Positions 21,273 to 30,159 are shown, counted from the first letter of the stretch. The stretch is 64,000 nt of DNA from a candidate division KSB1 bacterium (GCA_034521575.1 JAXHMJ010000004.1:62001-126000); one strand, 5' to 3'. Numbers and translations are program-made. Notes: generated by a model not told the origin, from the sequence alone.

Positions 21273-21491
21273 TTAGAGTTCCCAATCAATTTCTTCCAGA
21301 TTCCAGCTTTCCAAATAATCTATTGGATCAGATTCAATACCAGTCACAAATGTTAGAATTCCTTTTAAATATTCTTCCTCGTTAGTATAATTCCTAGCGG
21401 CAGCTCCAAGCTCAACAGCTAAAATATCAATTACACTATATGCAAACACAATGCACTCATAAGCCATCGGTGTCAAGTTATCAGTATCCAT
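21273..21491 (-). CDS. Hypothetical 72-residue cassette protein
   Basis: Small acidic protein, no family recognised. The sequence starts MDTDNLTPMAYECIVFAYSV and ends LESWNLEEIDWEL; it looks helical with no membrane segment. It begins 27 bases after the stop of the 129-residue gene and in the same frame, so the two form one cassette. The second copy of the 129-residue gene has a different partner at this place. Confidence 0.6.
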   Translation of the reverse strand: MDTDNLTPMAYECIVFAYSVIDILAVELGAAARNYTNEEEYLKGILTFVTGIESDPIDYLESWNLEEIDWEL

Positions 21492-21504
21492 TGATCTTTT
21501 TAAA

Positions 21505-21958
21505 ATAATTTTTACCAGTTATGATTCCCAAGGCATATCATACCAATTTATATATTCATGGATTGCGCTGTCAATAATACTGTAATGGTTTCCTCGATAG
21601 TCTGTTCGTTCATGTTTTGCATTTGAATCATCGAATAATTGCTCCAAAGGTTCCGACAGTAATCTTTTAATCACTTCAAAGTCATTCAGTTCTTCCGCCA
21701 TTTGAAGATTGCCCGCAACAGTTTCAGAATCTTTTTTCTTTTTATCCTGCTGGCATGCCATTATTGTCGCATATTGAAGCATGCCGGCAATAATTAGAGC
21801 GAGGCGATGTGTTCTTCCCTGCGGTATCAGGTGTTGGAGCATACTTGTCCATACGTTATATGTGGCAGGTCCAACAACTGATTGTAATGTATTCATGCGA
21901 TCATCCATTTTAAATTGATATCAATATTAGCTCTAAAAATGATTTTGTATGCGCTAAC
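21505..21958. repeat. 454-bp duplicated cassette block, copy 1
   Basis: Identical to 23870-24323 except for about six substitutions, with no indels (constant offset 2365). The right edge of the identity is the attC core GCGCTAAC. The left edge lies 10-15 bases past the stop of the 129-residue gene. Confidence 0.9.
21519..21908 (-). CDS. Hypothetical 129-residue cassette protein, copy 1
   Basis: No family recognised. Residues 20-50 (QHLIPQGRTHRLALIIAGML) may form an amphipathic or weakly hydrophobic helix and are followed by QQDKKKKDSETVAG. The C-terminus contains HERTDYRGNHYSIIDSAIHEYINWYDMPWES. A nearly identical copy lies 2365 bases away (23884-24273) with two residue differences (Pro/Ser in the LIPQG segment and Asp/Asn in QQDKKK). 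The block before it runs exactly to an attC core, as expected for a cassette start. Possible antitoxin, immunity or structural role is unknown. Confidence 0.7.
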   Translation of the reverse strand: MDDRMNTLQSVVGPATYNVWTSMLQHLIPQGRTHRLALIIAGMLQYATIMACQQDKKKKDSETVAGNLQMAEELNDFEVIKRLLSEPLEQLFDDSNAKHERTDYRGNHYSIIDSAIHEYINWYDMPWES

Positions 21959-22072
21959 CTGCACGCGGACTGAACCGGCTCGGTCCCGCCTGAAAAGTCC
22001 AATTCACCCAGGCCCCCTTAAACAATTAAAAAGAGCACGCACCCCGCGTGTCAGGTTGAGCTCTCCGTTAGC
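21953..22072 (-). other. attC-like site between HEPN and the 129-residue gene
   Basis: GCTAAC (21953-21958) and GTTAGC (22067-22072) are exact inverted repeats. AACCTGCACGCGG (21956-21968) pairs with 22044-22057 with a single extrahelical T. A 120-bp site with perfect outer cores and one bulge is the best attC match in the array. Confidence 0.75.
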
Positions 22073-22099
22073 ATTTTATCTGCAAATCAATAGAGCGTG

Positions 22100-22498
22100 T
22101 TATATGTGCTCTATGATATACACAGTGAGCGTTTCAATAAAATATTTCGCCTTTGCTGCATAATCTGATATTAATTCTTCCGAAGGTATGATTAAATCGA
22201 CATAATCGAATTTTTGACGATATTCAAATACTGTATTAAACAGCCTTCCAAATTCTTTTGGGAAAACCCCGGTTTTGATGAATTCTTTGTTGAAAAATCC
22301 TTTCACTTGCCCATGCTTGGAAAAAGAACTTTTTTTGAGAATCAATAAAGCCTGAACCGCGTAAAACATCGAATAATAAATACGGTTCATCGCAGGAATA
22401 TACATCGAATTTTCCAGCATCAATTCTGCGGCTTTTATCGATTCATTTGCCCGCTCTAACCGGTAATTAATCAAGGTTTTTTGTTCATCATGGCTCAA
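22100..22498 (-). CDS. HEPN-domain protein (HEPN-MNT toxin candidate)
   Basis: 132 residues, all-helical. The HEPN core is visible in SIKAAELMLENSMYIPAMN then RIYYSMFYAVQALL and SKHGQVKGFFNKEF. HEPN proteins paired with minimal nucleotidyltransferases act as RNase toxins whose partner modifies and neutralises them. It overlaps the MNT gene by 4 bases (ATGA), so the pair is co-translated. The catalytic Rx4-6H is not obvious by eye; the arginine in NRIYY and the histidine in SKHG are candidates. It is cassette cargo; a plasmid-addiction-like role stabilising the array is inference. Confidence 0.85.
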   Translation of the reverse strand: MSHDEQKTLINYRLERANESIKAAELMLENSMYIPAMNRIYYSMFYAVQALLILKKSSFSKHGQVKGFFNKEFIKTGVFPKEFGRLFNTVFEYRQKFDYVDLIIPSEELISDYAAKAKYFIETLTVYIIEHI

Positions 22499-22803
22499 AT
22501 GGCTATGCCTTCCTTCTCAATATGCTTATATAAAGGAATGGTGTGATTGAATTCTTCAGACAGTACAATCACATCAATTTGGCAATCATGCTCCAGCTCA
22601 AGGTCATAGGCCATATCAAACAAATCTTCCTCGATCTCCCGATTCACTTTTGGCAATTTAACCATGATATCAATATCGGACTCTTTTGTTTGCTCCAATC
22701 TAGCCGACGAACCGAACAATTTCATATCAATAATGTTGTACTTTTTTTCTACTTTTTGCTTGAATTGCTTTGTAATTAATTTGATCTTGTCATTATTTGT
22801 CAT
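22495..22803 (-). CDS. MNT-type minimal nucleotidyltransferase
   Basis: 102 residues. The nucleotidyltransferase signature is clear: LFGSSARLEQTKESDIDIMV, with Gly-Ser and two Asp residues for metal, and a third Asp near CQIDVIVL. It pairs with the overlapping HEPN gene. In known systems the MNT protein AMPylates or otherwise blocks the HEPN toxin. The ribosome site is weak (GGAG about 10 bases upstream of the ATG). Confidence 0.88.
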   Translation of the reverse strand: MTNNDKIKLITKQFKQKVEKKYNIIDMKLFGSSARLEQTKESDIDIMVKLPKVNREIEEDLFDMAYDLELEHDCQIDVIVLSEEFNHTIPLYKHIEKEGIAI

Positions 22804-22882
22804 TTATTTAAATCTCCTGAATCCATCTATAAATACTATTTGTAATATACAACTTTAATAACTTTATGCAAATTATTTCAAT

Positions 22883-22912
22883 GCTAACGATAAAGTTCTG
22901 CGGCGGTTAGCC
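22883..22912 (-). other. Minimal attC-like core pair
   Basis: GCTAAC (22883-22888) and GTTAGC (22906-22911) face each other with only 17 bases between. The stop codon of the acetyltransferase gene (22907-22909) lies inside the right core. It is far shorter than the other sites, so it may be a collapsed or deleted attC. Confidence 0.5.
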
Positions 22913-23449
22913 GTTCGCTGCAGCACATTGCTGGCCATTTGCTTTGAATCCTTCATGAAACATGACATTGCCCTGCGGCATGTTCCCGTCAAATGAAAGA
23001 GCGAAGAACACTTCTTGCGGAACGCCTTCATGAACTAGCCCTTCAACATTGTTAAAGCCAAATTGTCGATAGTATTCCGGATGTCCGACCAGGCAGCAAC
23101 CTTTGGCTTTGAGTTTTCTCAAGTGTGACAATCCTTCTTGTATAAGTGCCTTTCCAATGCCCTTGCGTTGAAAGTCTGGGTGTACTGAAACCGGGCCGAG
23201 TCCGTACCAGTCTTTGGTGCCGTCTGACATTGTTAAGGGAGAAAACGCAATATGTCCCACAACAAGGCCGTCTAACTCTGCAACCAATGAGACTGTTAAG
23301 GCCTTCGCAGATCGTAGTGCCTCAATGATAAACTGCTCAGTGTGATTGCTGATCTCCATCGTTTCGAATGCTGATTTCGTCACATCCGAGATTAATCTAT
23401 AATCAGTGTCCTTTTCGTCTCTAATTATAACATTTTGTGCTTCCATCAA
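22907..23449 (-). CDS. GNAT-family N-acetyltransferase (YhbS-like)
   Basis: 180 residues. The acetyl-CoA loop is HPDFQRKGIGKALIQEG, followed by GCCLVGHPEYYRQFGF, a pairing typical of the YhbS group. The catalytic residue is not assigned. GNAT enzymes are among the most common integron cassette cargoes. Its stop codon is contributed by an attC core. Start ATG 23449 has AAGGGAAC upstream. Confidence 0.88.
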   Translation of the reverse strand: MMEAQNVIIRDEKDTDYRLISDVTKSAFETMEISNHTEQFIIEALRSAKALTVSLVAELDGLVVGHIAFSPLTMSDGTKDWYGLGPVSVHPDFQRKGIGKALIQEGLSHLRKLKAKGCCLVGHPEYYRQFGFNNVEGLVHEGVPQEVFFALSFDGNMPQGNVMFHEGFKANGQQCAAANG

Positions 23450-23474
23450 AGTTCCCTTTACTTTTTATTATTAT

Positions 23475-23609
23475 GGCTAACTTTCACTTGAGTTGCCTGG
23501 CGCTGTTACGCATTAACCCACTCGCTCTAACCATTCTAACTTTACTTTCCCAAAACAACGAATACTTTGCCATATTCACTGCCAGGTCAATTCCAAGTGG
23601 TTGTTGAAT
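23475..23609 (-). other. attC-like site before the acetyltransferase
   Basis: Cores GGCTAAC (23475-23481) and GTTGAAT (23603-23609). Long stem ACTTGAGTTGCCTGGC (23486-23501) against 23581-23598, with a few extrahelical bases. The 135-bp span is similar to other long attC sites. Confidence 0.7.
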
Positions 23610-23880
23610 AGCAAGTCTTTTTTTTATACTCAATAATATTATTATTTATAAATTCATATAAACTTTTTGGCATACGACTTCTAGTTGAAATAAGTGTAAC
23701 AAAATTTCTTATTGAAACAGTAACATACTTTTTCGGCTTCTTTTCTATTTGTTTACATATTATTTCTACGTTTTCATATACATATTCACAAAATGTAATA
23801 AAAAACCAAATTAAATACTTTCCCCTTATAAAGTGTTCTGCACCTTTATTTTCAGTAAACTCTTTTTTTATAATTTTTAC
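23587..23880 (-). pseudogene. Start-less ORF after the second 129-residue gene copy
   Basis: A 97-codon open frame directly following the stop of copy 2, in the same frame but with no ATG, GTG or TTG near its beginning. It reads KKEFTENKGAEHFIRGKYL, then IWFFITFCEYVYENVEIICK, then PKSLYEFINNNIIEYKKK. It is AT-rich and runs into the attC-like arm, where it stops. Probably a gene that lost its 5-prime part when the duplicated 454-bp block was joined to it, or a unit translated by read-through. No family recognised. Confidence 0.45.
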
Positions 23881-24323
23881 CAGTTATGATTCCCAAGGCA
23901 TATCATACCAATTTATATATTCATGGATTGCGCTGTCAATAATACTGTAATGGTTTCCTCGATAGTCTGTTCGTTCATGTTTTGCATTTGAATCATCGAA
24001 TAATTGCTCCAAAGGTTCCGACAGTAATCTTTTAATCACTTCAAAGTCATTCAGTTCTTCCGCCATTTGAAGATTGCCCGCAACAGTTTCAGAATCTTTT
24101 TTCTTTTTATTCTGCTGGCATGCCATTATTGTCGCATATTGAAGCATGCCGGCAATAATTAGAGCGAGGCGATGTGTTCTTCCCTGCGATATCAGGTGTT
24201 GGAGCATGCTTGTCCATACGTTATATGTGGCAGGTCCAACAACTGATTGTAATGTATTCATGCGATCATCCATTTTAAATTGATATCAATATTAGCCCTA
24301 GAAGTGATTTTGTATGCGCTAAC
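23870..24323. repeat. 454-bp duplicated cassette block, copy 2
   Basis: Matches 21505-21958 with about six substitutions and no indels. It starts right after the ORF-free junction and ends at the attC core GCGCTAAC. Confidence 0.9.
23884..24273 (-). CDS. Hypothetical 129-residue cassette protein, copy 2
   Basis: Second copy of the protein at 21519-21908, with two residue changes. The gene and its upstream leader are preserved up to the attC core. What follows its stop is different from copy 1, so two cassettes share a 5-prime half but not a 3-prime half. Function unknown. Confidence 0.7.
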   Translation of the reverse strand: MDDRMNTLQSVVGPATYNVWTSMLQHLISQGRTHRLALIIAGMLQYATIMACQQNKKKKDSETVAGNLQMAEELNDFEVIKRLLSEPLEQLFDDSNAKHERTDYRGNHYSIIDSAIHEYINWYDMPWES

Positions 24324-24434
24324 AATTAAATCAGCCGTTTTAACCGCATCAGGCTAATTTGTGCAAACCAACCGAACTTGAAACTGCCACGAAATTCGCC
24401 TGAAAGAATCAGCGGTTAAAATCGGCTGCAGTTG
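24316..24434 (-). other. attC-like site next to the insertion sequence
   Basis: Cores GCGCTAAC (24316-24323) and GTTG (24431-24434). CAGCCGTTTTAACCGC (24332-24347) pairs with 24412-24428 with a single extra base, the hallmark of attC. The insertion sequence begins within about 14 bases of the right core. Confidence 0.75.
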
Positions 24435-24507
24435 CTTGATATTATTCTTGTCCTTTAGTCAAGTTTTGCTTAAAACATTGCAACCCCATAAACCAAAGGA
24501 GGACAAG

Positions 24508-25626
24508 ATGCGATTTTACACAGAACAGCACCGCTATTACTGCGGTATCGACCTGCACACCAAAACCATGTACATCTGCATCATCGATGCTGACGGCACA
24601 ATCCTTTGCCACGAAAACGCACCGGTCAATGACGTGATACTTTTGGACATCATAGAGCCGTACCTTCCGGATATCGTCATCTGCGTCGAGTGCATTTTCA
24701 CCTGGTACTGGATCGCTGATTTTTGCGAAGAACGCGACATCCCATTCGTGCTCGGTCACGCGCTTTACATGAAAGCCATCCACGGCTCGAAAACCAAAAG
24801 CGACAAAATCGATTCGCAAAAAATCGCCAAACTGCTCCAGGCGAAAATGCTGCCCATGGCCTACGTCTATCCGCGAGGCCTTCGCTCGACCCGAGATCTT
24901 TTACGCCGGCGCATCCATTTGACCCAAAAGAAAGCAGAGCTTTTGGCTCATATTCAAAATACTAAAAGTCAGTATAACCTGCCAGGATTTGAGAAATCAA
25001 TTTCCTACAAAGCCAACCGCAAAACAGTCGTTTCACATTTTGACGATCCGAGCGTGCAGCAGATGATCCACTGCGACGTGTCGCTGATCGATCATTATGA
25101 TGTGCTGCTGCAACAGGTCGAATTGTATATTCTCAAACACGCCAAAGCGCATCGACCGCAGGATCTTTATCTGCTGCAAACGATTCCGGGCGTGGGCAAA
25201 ATCCTGGCGCTGGTGATGCTGTACGAAATCCACGACATCAACCGTTTTGAACGAGTGCAGCATTTCACCTCGTACAGCCGACTTGTAAAACCGACAAAAG
25301 AATCAGCCGGAAAAATCAAACGTGGCGGTGGCAAAAAAATGGGCAACGCCTTTTTAAAGTGGGCTTTTTCCGAAGCCGTGCTTTTAATGCTGCGCGAAAG
25401 TGAGGAGGTCAAAGAACTGCACAATCAACTTAAAAACCGTTACGGCAAGCCCCGCGCCTTGGCAATCCTGTCGCACAAACTGGGACGCGCCGTCTATTAT
25501 ATGTTGAAAAATAAACAAGCCTTTAATGTAAAAATGTTTGTAAATGAAAAAACAAAAGCAAAAGAAAAAACTTTGGTAAATGAAAAAGCAAAAACGGCTG
25601 TCGCAGTCGGATCAACGTCTAACTGA
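24508..25626 (+). CDS. IS110-family transposase
   Basis: 372 residues from ATG 24508, chosen for the strong AAAGGAGG upstream. The N-terminal RuvC-like DEDD domain begins YCGIDLHTKTMYICIID, with the second acid in VICVECIFTWYW and the last in GSKTKSDKIDSQKIA. The C-terminal domain has IPGVGKILALVMLYEI and the serine-containing SAGKIKRGGGKKMGNAFLKWAF. These enzymes use a guide (bridge/seek) RNA from the element to choose donor and target. The tail (from about residue 350) is Lys-rich and low in complexity. Confidence 0.92.
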   Translation: MRFYTEQHRYYCGIDLHTKTMYICIIDADGTILCHENAPVNDVILLDIIEPYLPDIVICVECIFTWYWIADFCEERDIPFVLGHALYMKAIHGSKTKSDKIDSQKIAKLLQAKMLPMAYVYPRGLRSTRDLLRRRIHLTQKKAELLAHIQNTKSQYNLPGFEKSISYKANRKTVVSHFDDPSVQQMIHCDVSLIDHYDVLLQQVELYILKHAKAHRPQDLYLLQTIPGVGKILALVMLYEIHDINRFERVQHFTSYSRLVKPTKESAGKIKRGGGKKMGNAFLKWAFSEAVLLMLRESEEVKELHNQLKNRYGKPRALAILSHKLGRAVYYMLKNKQAFNVKMFVNEKTKAKEKTLVNEKAKTAVAVGSTSN

Positions 25627-26042
25627 GGTCGCCAACAAAGCGAGTCGATGATAACGATCATTGCCAATTTGAGAGTGTGCTTGAAAGCACAAGTATTAGT
25701 ACGGGCTATGATCTAGACAGCTAAGAACCTCGCTTGTTTGATTGGACGGCCGGCACGGGCCATATATAAAGATCATACATTTTTCGTCTGCTCCTGTCTG
25801 AGCCCGTTGACTAACTGAATCGAACGTTGAGTCATATTTCTTGCATGGGACAGCCCAGGATCCGAGAATATTTCCGAGATCGCCCCGCCAACGATGCGGG
25901 GATACAACTCCAATATATGTTTGGTGGCAGACAACGTTCTGCGAAACCGCACGAGAAATCAAGTCAGACAGTAAAAATGAGTTGATCAAAGAAAAAACTT
26001 AAAATAAAAAACTAATTTATTTGACAGGGATTACTGTTTTTA
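25627..26042 (+). ncRNA. Candidate bridge/seek RNA region of the IS
   Basis: About 416 bases with no convincing gene between the transposase and the right inverted repeat. It contains small hairpins such as TGTGCT-TGAA-AGCACA and ATGAT-AACG-ATCAT near its 5-prime end. In IS1111-type elements the guide RNA is encoded at this side. The placement is by analogy; no loop was matched to the target. Confidence 0.4.
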
Positions 26043-26097
26043 CTTGACATTTTGGGACAAATATATGTTATGTGTTCTCTTAATTTAACCTTATTCT

Positions 26098-26222
26098 CAA
26101 CGGTTAGCAATATGAAACGGTTGGGTTTTCGGGCTGCGTACTTGTCCACCGACAAAAATGCTGAAGCGAGAAACAAACGCCCACAAACCGCTGAACCCCA
26201 ACTGTTTTATATTGTTTGTTGT
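26098..26222 (-). other. attC-like site after the restriction cassette
   Basis: Core AAC (26099-26101) and GTTG (26218-26221). CAATATGAAACGGTTGGG (26108-26125) pairs with CCCAACTGTTTTATATTG (26197-26214) with only two mismatches. The start AACGGTTAGC matches the other sites at 30569 and 31484. Confidence 0.75.
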
Positions 26223-26360
26223 GTTTTCGTGCTTTATTTTCTGTTGTCTATCCGTGTATTGGGGCAGCCATACTCTTTGACAAATTTTGGTTTGTGTGTC
26301 GGGTTTTTGAGCGACTTGGCAATGTGTATGGATGCGAAGGGCTGGCATTGTATCGAGATA

Positions 26361-27047
26361 TCAATTTTTACTAATCAAATCTATCAAGTAATGCCATAAT
26401 ACAATACTTTCCTTTTGTGATGTTCTGTGGTGTATGGAACTTAATTTCTCAACTAAAGGAAATGACTCTATTTCAGACAGCAACTCTTTTTTTTCAGTCC
26501 AATCAATAGTTGAATCAGAGTTTTCTTGTGACAATTCTGAAATCCAATTATTTATCTTTTTTATCCATTCAGCAGAAGTCTTGTCCTGAATATATCCAAA
26601 CATTCCACATACTTTTAAGTGAGATGAATGATGCCCCCTCTTAAATCGTTCAATACCTCCTCTAATTCCACAAACATATTCTTTATTGTTAGATGATTCT
26701 GATAGTCGTTTTGCTTCAAATTCGATTATTGGAATAGGCTTTCGTGTTCTTGACATTACAAAAACACCAATATCAGTTTCTTTATCTGATTCTGGTTGTG
26801 TAGGATTTTTACTAAATCTAAAAGGGAAAAAGCTTTCAAAATCATTTTTACATAATTCAAAATGACCTACTAAAAAATCACTAATTCTATTTTCGCTATC
26901 AGAGTCTTTGTATTGGTGGTAATATTCAGGAAATTCTGAAATGTTTTTATCTATAAAAGTCAGTATTAAATCCACTTCAAAATTTGAGTCCACACTCAAA
27001 TCGTTTGGTTTTGGAGTTTGATATGATGGATAAGAATCTCTAAGCAT
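26361..27047 (-). CDS. Probable restriction endonuclease subunit (PD-(D/E)XK-like)
   Basis: 228 residues from ATG 27047, overlapping the methyltransferase stop by 8 bases, so the two are coupled. I do not recognise the exact family. The stretch KETDIGVFVMSR followed by PIPIIEFEAKRL fits the D...ExK pattern of nuclease cores. The partner gene is an N6-adenine methyltransferase, which supports a restriction role. AT-rich, cassette-borne. The C-terminal part (SSIHHRTSQKESIVLWHYLID) is unassigned. Confidence 0.6.
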   Translation of the reverse strand: MLRDSYPSYQTPKPNDLSVDSNFEVDLILTFIDKNISEFPEYYHQYKDSDSENRISDFLVGHFELCKNDFESFFPFRFSKNPTQPESDKETDIGVFVMSRTRKPIPIIEFEAKRLSESSNNKEYVCGIRGGIERFKRGHHSSHLKVCGMFGYIQDKTSAEWIKKINNWISELSQENSDSTIDWTEKKELLSEIESFPLVEKLSSIHHRTSQKESIVLWHYLIDLISKN

Positions 27048-29592
27048 TATAATAACGGGATTTAATATAGTCTGCAAAAGTTTCGTCTGCATCCCTTAAT
27101 GCAATAGATGGTAACCAATATCGTAGTTGTTTTGGCTTAGCTAATATGATAGAGTCTTGTCCATAAGCTTTTATTATCCGTTGTATATGTGTTTTTTGCT
27201 GATTATCATCTCGGGTTGGGATTACATTTTCAATATATTGTTCCAAGTCCGTAATTACTTCTTGTTTTGGGGTTAAATTTTCATTAGTATATTCAAAATG
27301 TAAGGCGCAATACCTTTCTGCGTCAATTACTTTATATAATTGGAAATTTTTATTTGTATGATAAATGCTATTTAAAGTCTTACAAAACAAATTATTGTAT
27401 CTTTCTATTTCACTTAAAGATGCGTTCTTTTCAATACTATTGTTAGAGTTTGAATTTAAAAAGTAGTCCATAGAATCATTAAGAATGATTTTATCAGCCT
27501 CAGATAATAGAACTTCTTTTACATTTTCAGGATAAGGAATGTTCAAAATATCCTCATCGTATAAAGAAGTAGATTTAATTATCTTAACACGGCTACTTGT
27601 TACTAATATGAAGAACCTTAATAAATAATCGTGTTCTTTTATGTAATCAGCTAGTTTAATTAATTCCTGCCTATCTTTTTTTGGTGCATGAATTGAATAT
27701 ATATCACTTAAAAATGTTAAATATTCATCCGAATATTCTGTGAGAAGGCTACTTCTTCCCAAAACTTTTCTAATCAATAAATGAGGAGGAGTATACAATT
27801 CTTCTTTTCTAGGTCGATGGAAAAAGGGAATTTCACATTTTGGATATGTATCTATTTGAATTCCGTTTTCTGTCAAACATTCTGTCGGAAGAAAGGCTTT
27901 GCCAGTTATATATTCTGCTTTGTTTTTATCTCCTTTTTCAATAAAACCTTCACCTTTTATCCAACCTTCACCTTTTTTATTATTTAGGAAATCTCCTAAA
28001 CGTCGAACCTTTGATAACCGTTCCAAAAGCTGAACTAATCTACCACCTCCAAATAAATTCGCTTTCCATATATATGGATTGTTAATTACTGCATCCTTAT
28101 TTGCATAATGAAAATCATAATAATCAAATTCTATAAACAGCCTATTTGCATTTGAGAAAGTTCTATTTGCAATTAAATGCAAGACATCTTCATTATCAGG
28201 CTCTGTTTTTTGAATAAACACAGCTGCTGTAGCAACATTTTTTCTTCCCCAAAGCTTATCAGCAAGTTTTGTGAAATCAATTACTTGTATTAAATTATTC
28301 TGCGAAAATAATTCTTGTTTAAAATCCTGGTCTTTTTGATAGAGAATTGGTCCTGAAGGTTGGATTAAGCATAAAAGTGCATCTTGCTTAAGCAGTTTCA
28401 TTGATTGTACAAGAAAATGTAAAGCAGGATTTTCATCTGGTATTTTTATTTCACTTTCATATCCAACATCTTCTTTTAGTTGTTTGAAATGTTTTTTCCT
28501 GCTAGGTTCTTTGCCGTTAACTTTAGGTAAATTAAAAGGAGGGTTACCAATTACTAAATCAAAATCAGATTTTTGATTATCTGTAATAAACTTGAAAAAA
28601 TCCGTTTCAATTATATTTTTGCTTAAATCAGGAAATTTCAGTTTCCCCCATGTAGGTGGGTCTAAATCAACTTCATCTAAAACTGCTAATGCAAGGCTCT
28701 GAATACTCTAGAAGGCGAATGGCATTTGCGTCTTTAATGTCAACACCATGAATGCTTTTTAACAAAAGATTCTTTAAAACAGATAAAGAAGGTTTGGTTA
28801 ATTTTCCGGTTATCTTCCATTCAGTGTATCTCCACCATTGAACAATACGCTTGTAGGTTTTTACAAGAAAAATTCCCGAGCCGCAACTGACATCAATTAT
28901 TTTAAAGTTTTCCTTTGGTTGTTTTAACGGCATACACTCATCAACCAAAGTACTAACAATCATTTCTGGAGTATATACAATATCCTTATCATCTGTGAGT
29001 AATTCCTCATAAACCGAACTTATAACTTCTACCGGTAAGTGGGAAAATGAATATAGACGCCATATTACAATCTGTTTGTCTTGACTATTACCATCTAAAT
29101 ATTCAGCCAATACTTTAACATTTGCATCTTTGATTGCTTGACGTTCTTTTGTCTCATGCTTTTTATCCCATCCAAATATCTGTCCGTTAAAATCTTCAGC
29201 TAATTGGTCTAACCAATCAAGTCGCTTTGCAGCCTAGTATGTAATAGTGTTAAAAAAGTTTGAGCAATGAAAATGTTTATTAAAGTTCCTGCAAAATATC
29301 CACTGGCACTTTTTTCATCTCTTTCCTCAAGGTACTTGAGCAGGTGCAAGCTGTTGTCACTTATTAGTTTAAGGGAAACGTGTTTGTCTAATCCTGATTC
29401 TTTTTGAAAATCCTCATGGACTTCTTCAAGTCCTCTAATCAAATCACGAGTAGCGGATTCTTCAAAACGAAAATCTTTTTTTTCATCTTGCTCATCCCAA
29501 AAAAGCCCAGTATCCAAATCTTTTGCACGAAATTCTTTTAATCTTGTCCCGGTATATGTTAATAACTCTTGCGCATAATTATCTCTGTTCAT
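27040..29592 (-). CDS. N6-adenine DNA methyltransferase / restriction protein (two frameshifts)
   Basis: About 850 residues when read through indels near 29215 and 28700. SAM-binding motif I is FKIIDVSCGSGIFLV. Catalytic motif IV is DLVIGNPPFNLPK (residues in the second frame, around 28530). Further features of Eco57I-like/type IIG enzymes are LDEVDLDPPTWGKLKFPDL and a long C-terminal target-recognition region ending DADETFADYIKSRYYNA. It would methylate adenine and probably guide cleavage together with the overlapping downstream gene. Whether the frameshifts are real or sequence errors decides if the system is active. Confidence 0.8.
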
Positions 29593-29720
29593 CTTTCGGT
29601 TTTTTGCGTGAAATAGAAAAACGCTAATTGACGATTTTCCAATGGGTCGAGTGTTCGGCAGGCACCTGATAACCAGTTCCAGGCGACTTTTTATGTGTAT
29701 CGAGTTTTTTTCTTCAGATG

Positions 29721-29975
29721 TTAAATTTTTATGAGTGAAGAATCGATGTTGTACAATTGAGGCACATTACCTCTTCCACCTTCAAAATGTCTGAAATAAA
29801 CAGCGTCTGCATCAAATTTCTTCTTTGCTGTTTCCAGGGCAAAAAGAATATCAGGCGATGCGACATTAAAACTGACGTTTTCATAATCATTTGTCAACAA
29901 AACACCATTATTCTCACTACTATCTAAAAATGAGAAATTCAAGTTAATAATTTGTTTTTCAAATAATTGCATCAA
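29721..29975 (-). CDS. Hypothetical 84-residue protein upstream of the methyltransferase
   Basis: No family recognised. It contains FDADAVYFRHFEGGRGNVPQ, which reads like part of a larger folded domain, and ends SSLIKI. It lies 129 bases before the methyltransferase on the same strand and in the same large cassette, so it may belong to the restriction system, or be the surviving end of another gene. Confidence 0.5.
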   Translation of the reverse strand: MMQLFEKQIINLNFSFLDSSENNGVLLTNDYENVSFNVASPDILFALETAKKKFDADAVYFRHFEGGRGNVPQLYNIDSSLIKI

Positions 29976-30101
29976 TTTATTTTAATTTTAATATAATCCA
30001 AATTACAAAAATACATTTTTATTACTGAGCATCGAAATTTCTATTTCTAAAATATCAACAATTCTATGTTGTTTAATCGGAAACCGTGGAATGGCAAAAA
30101 A

Positions 30102-30159
30102 TTGGCTCTTTTGCAAGCTGTAGTATTGGCTTGTGTGTTTGGGCTTGCAAATGTGCCAA
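30102..30159. repeat. Strong inverted repeat
   Basis: TTGGCTCTTTTGCAAGC (30102-30118) pairs with 30143-30159 in 15 of 17 positions, loop 24 bases. A second outer pair ACCGTG/CACGGT (30083-30088, 30180-30185) encloses it. It may be part of a compound attC or an older site adjoining the next one. Confidence 0.6.

Larger units (their letters stand above)
24448..26060 (+). mobile_element. IS110/IS1111-like insertion sequence
   Basis: One DEDD-type transposase gene with a short 5-prime gap (45 bases) and a long non-coding 3-prime part (about 420 bases). Candidate subterminal inverted repeats are TTGTCCTTTAGTCAAG (24448-24463) and its partner at 26043-26060, sharing TTGTCC and GTCAAG in inverted order. 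The element points against the cassettes. A target next to an attC core fits the known IS1111-attC habit. The exact ends are uncertain by a few bases. Confidence 0.7.

Noticed and set aside
25696-25989. 97-codon minus-strand ORF behind the transposase
   Set aside because: It lies inside the non-coding 3-prime part of the insertion sequence; composition is not protein-like and no ribosome site is present.
26052-26399. 115-codon plus-strand ORF
   Set aside because: It runs through an attC-like hairpin and the end of the restriction gene; no start signal and no family.
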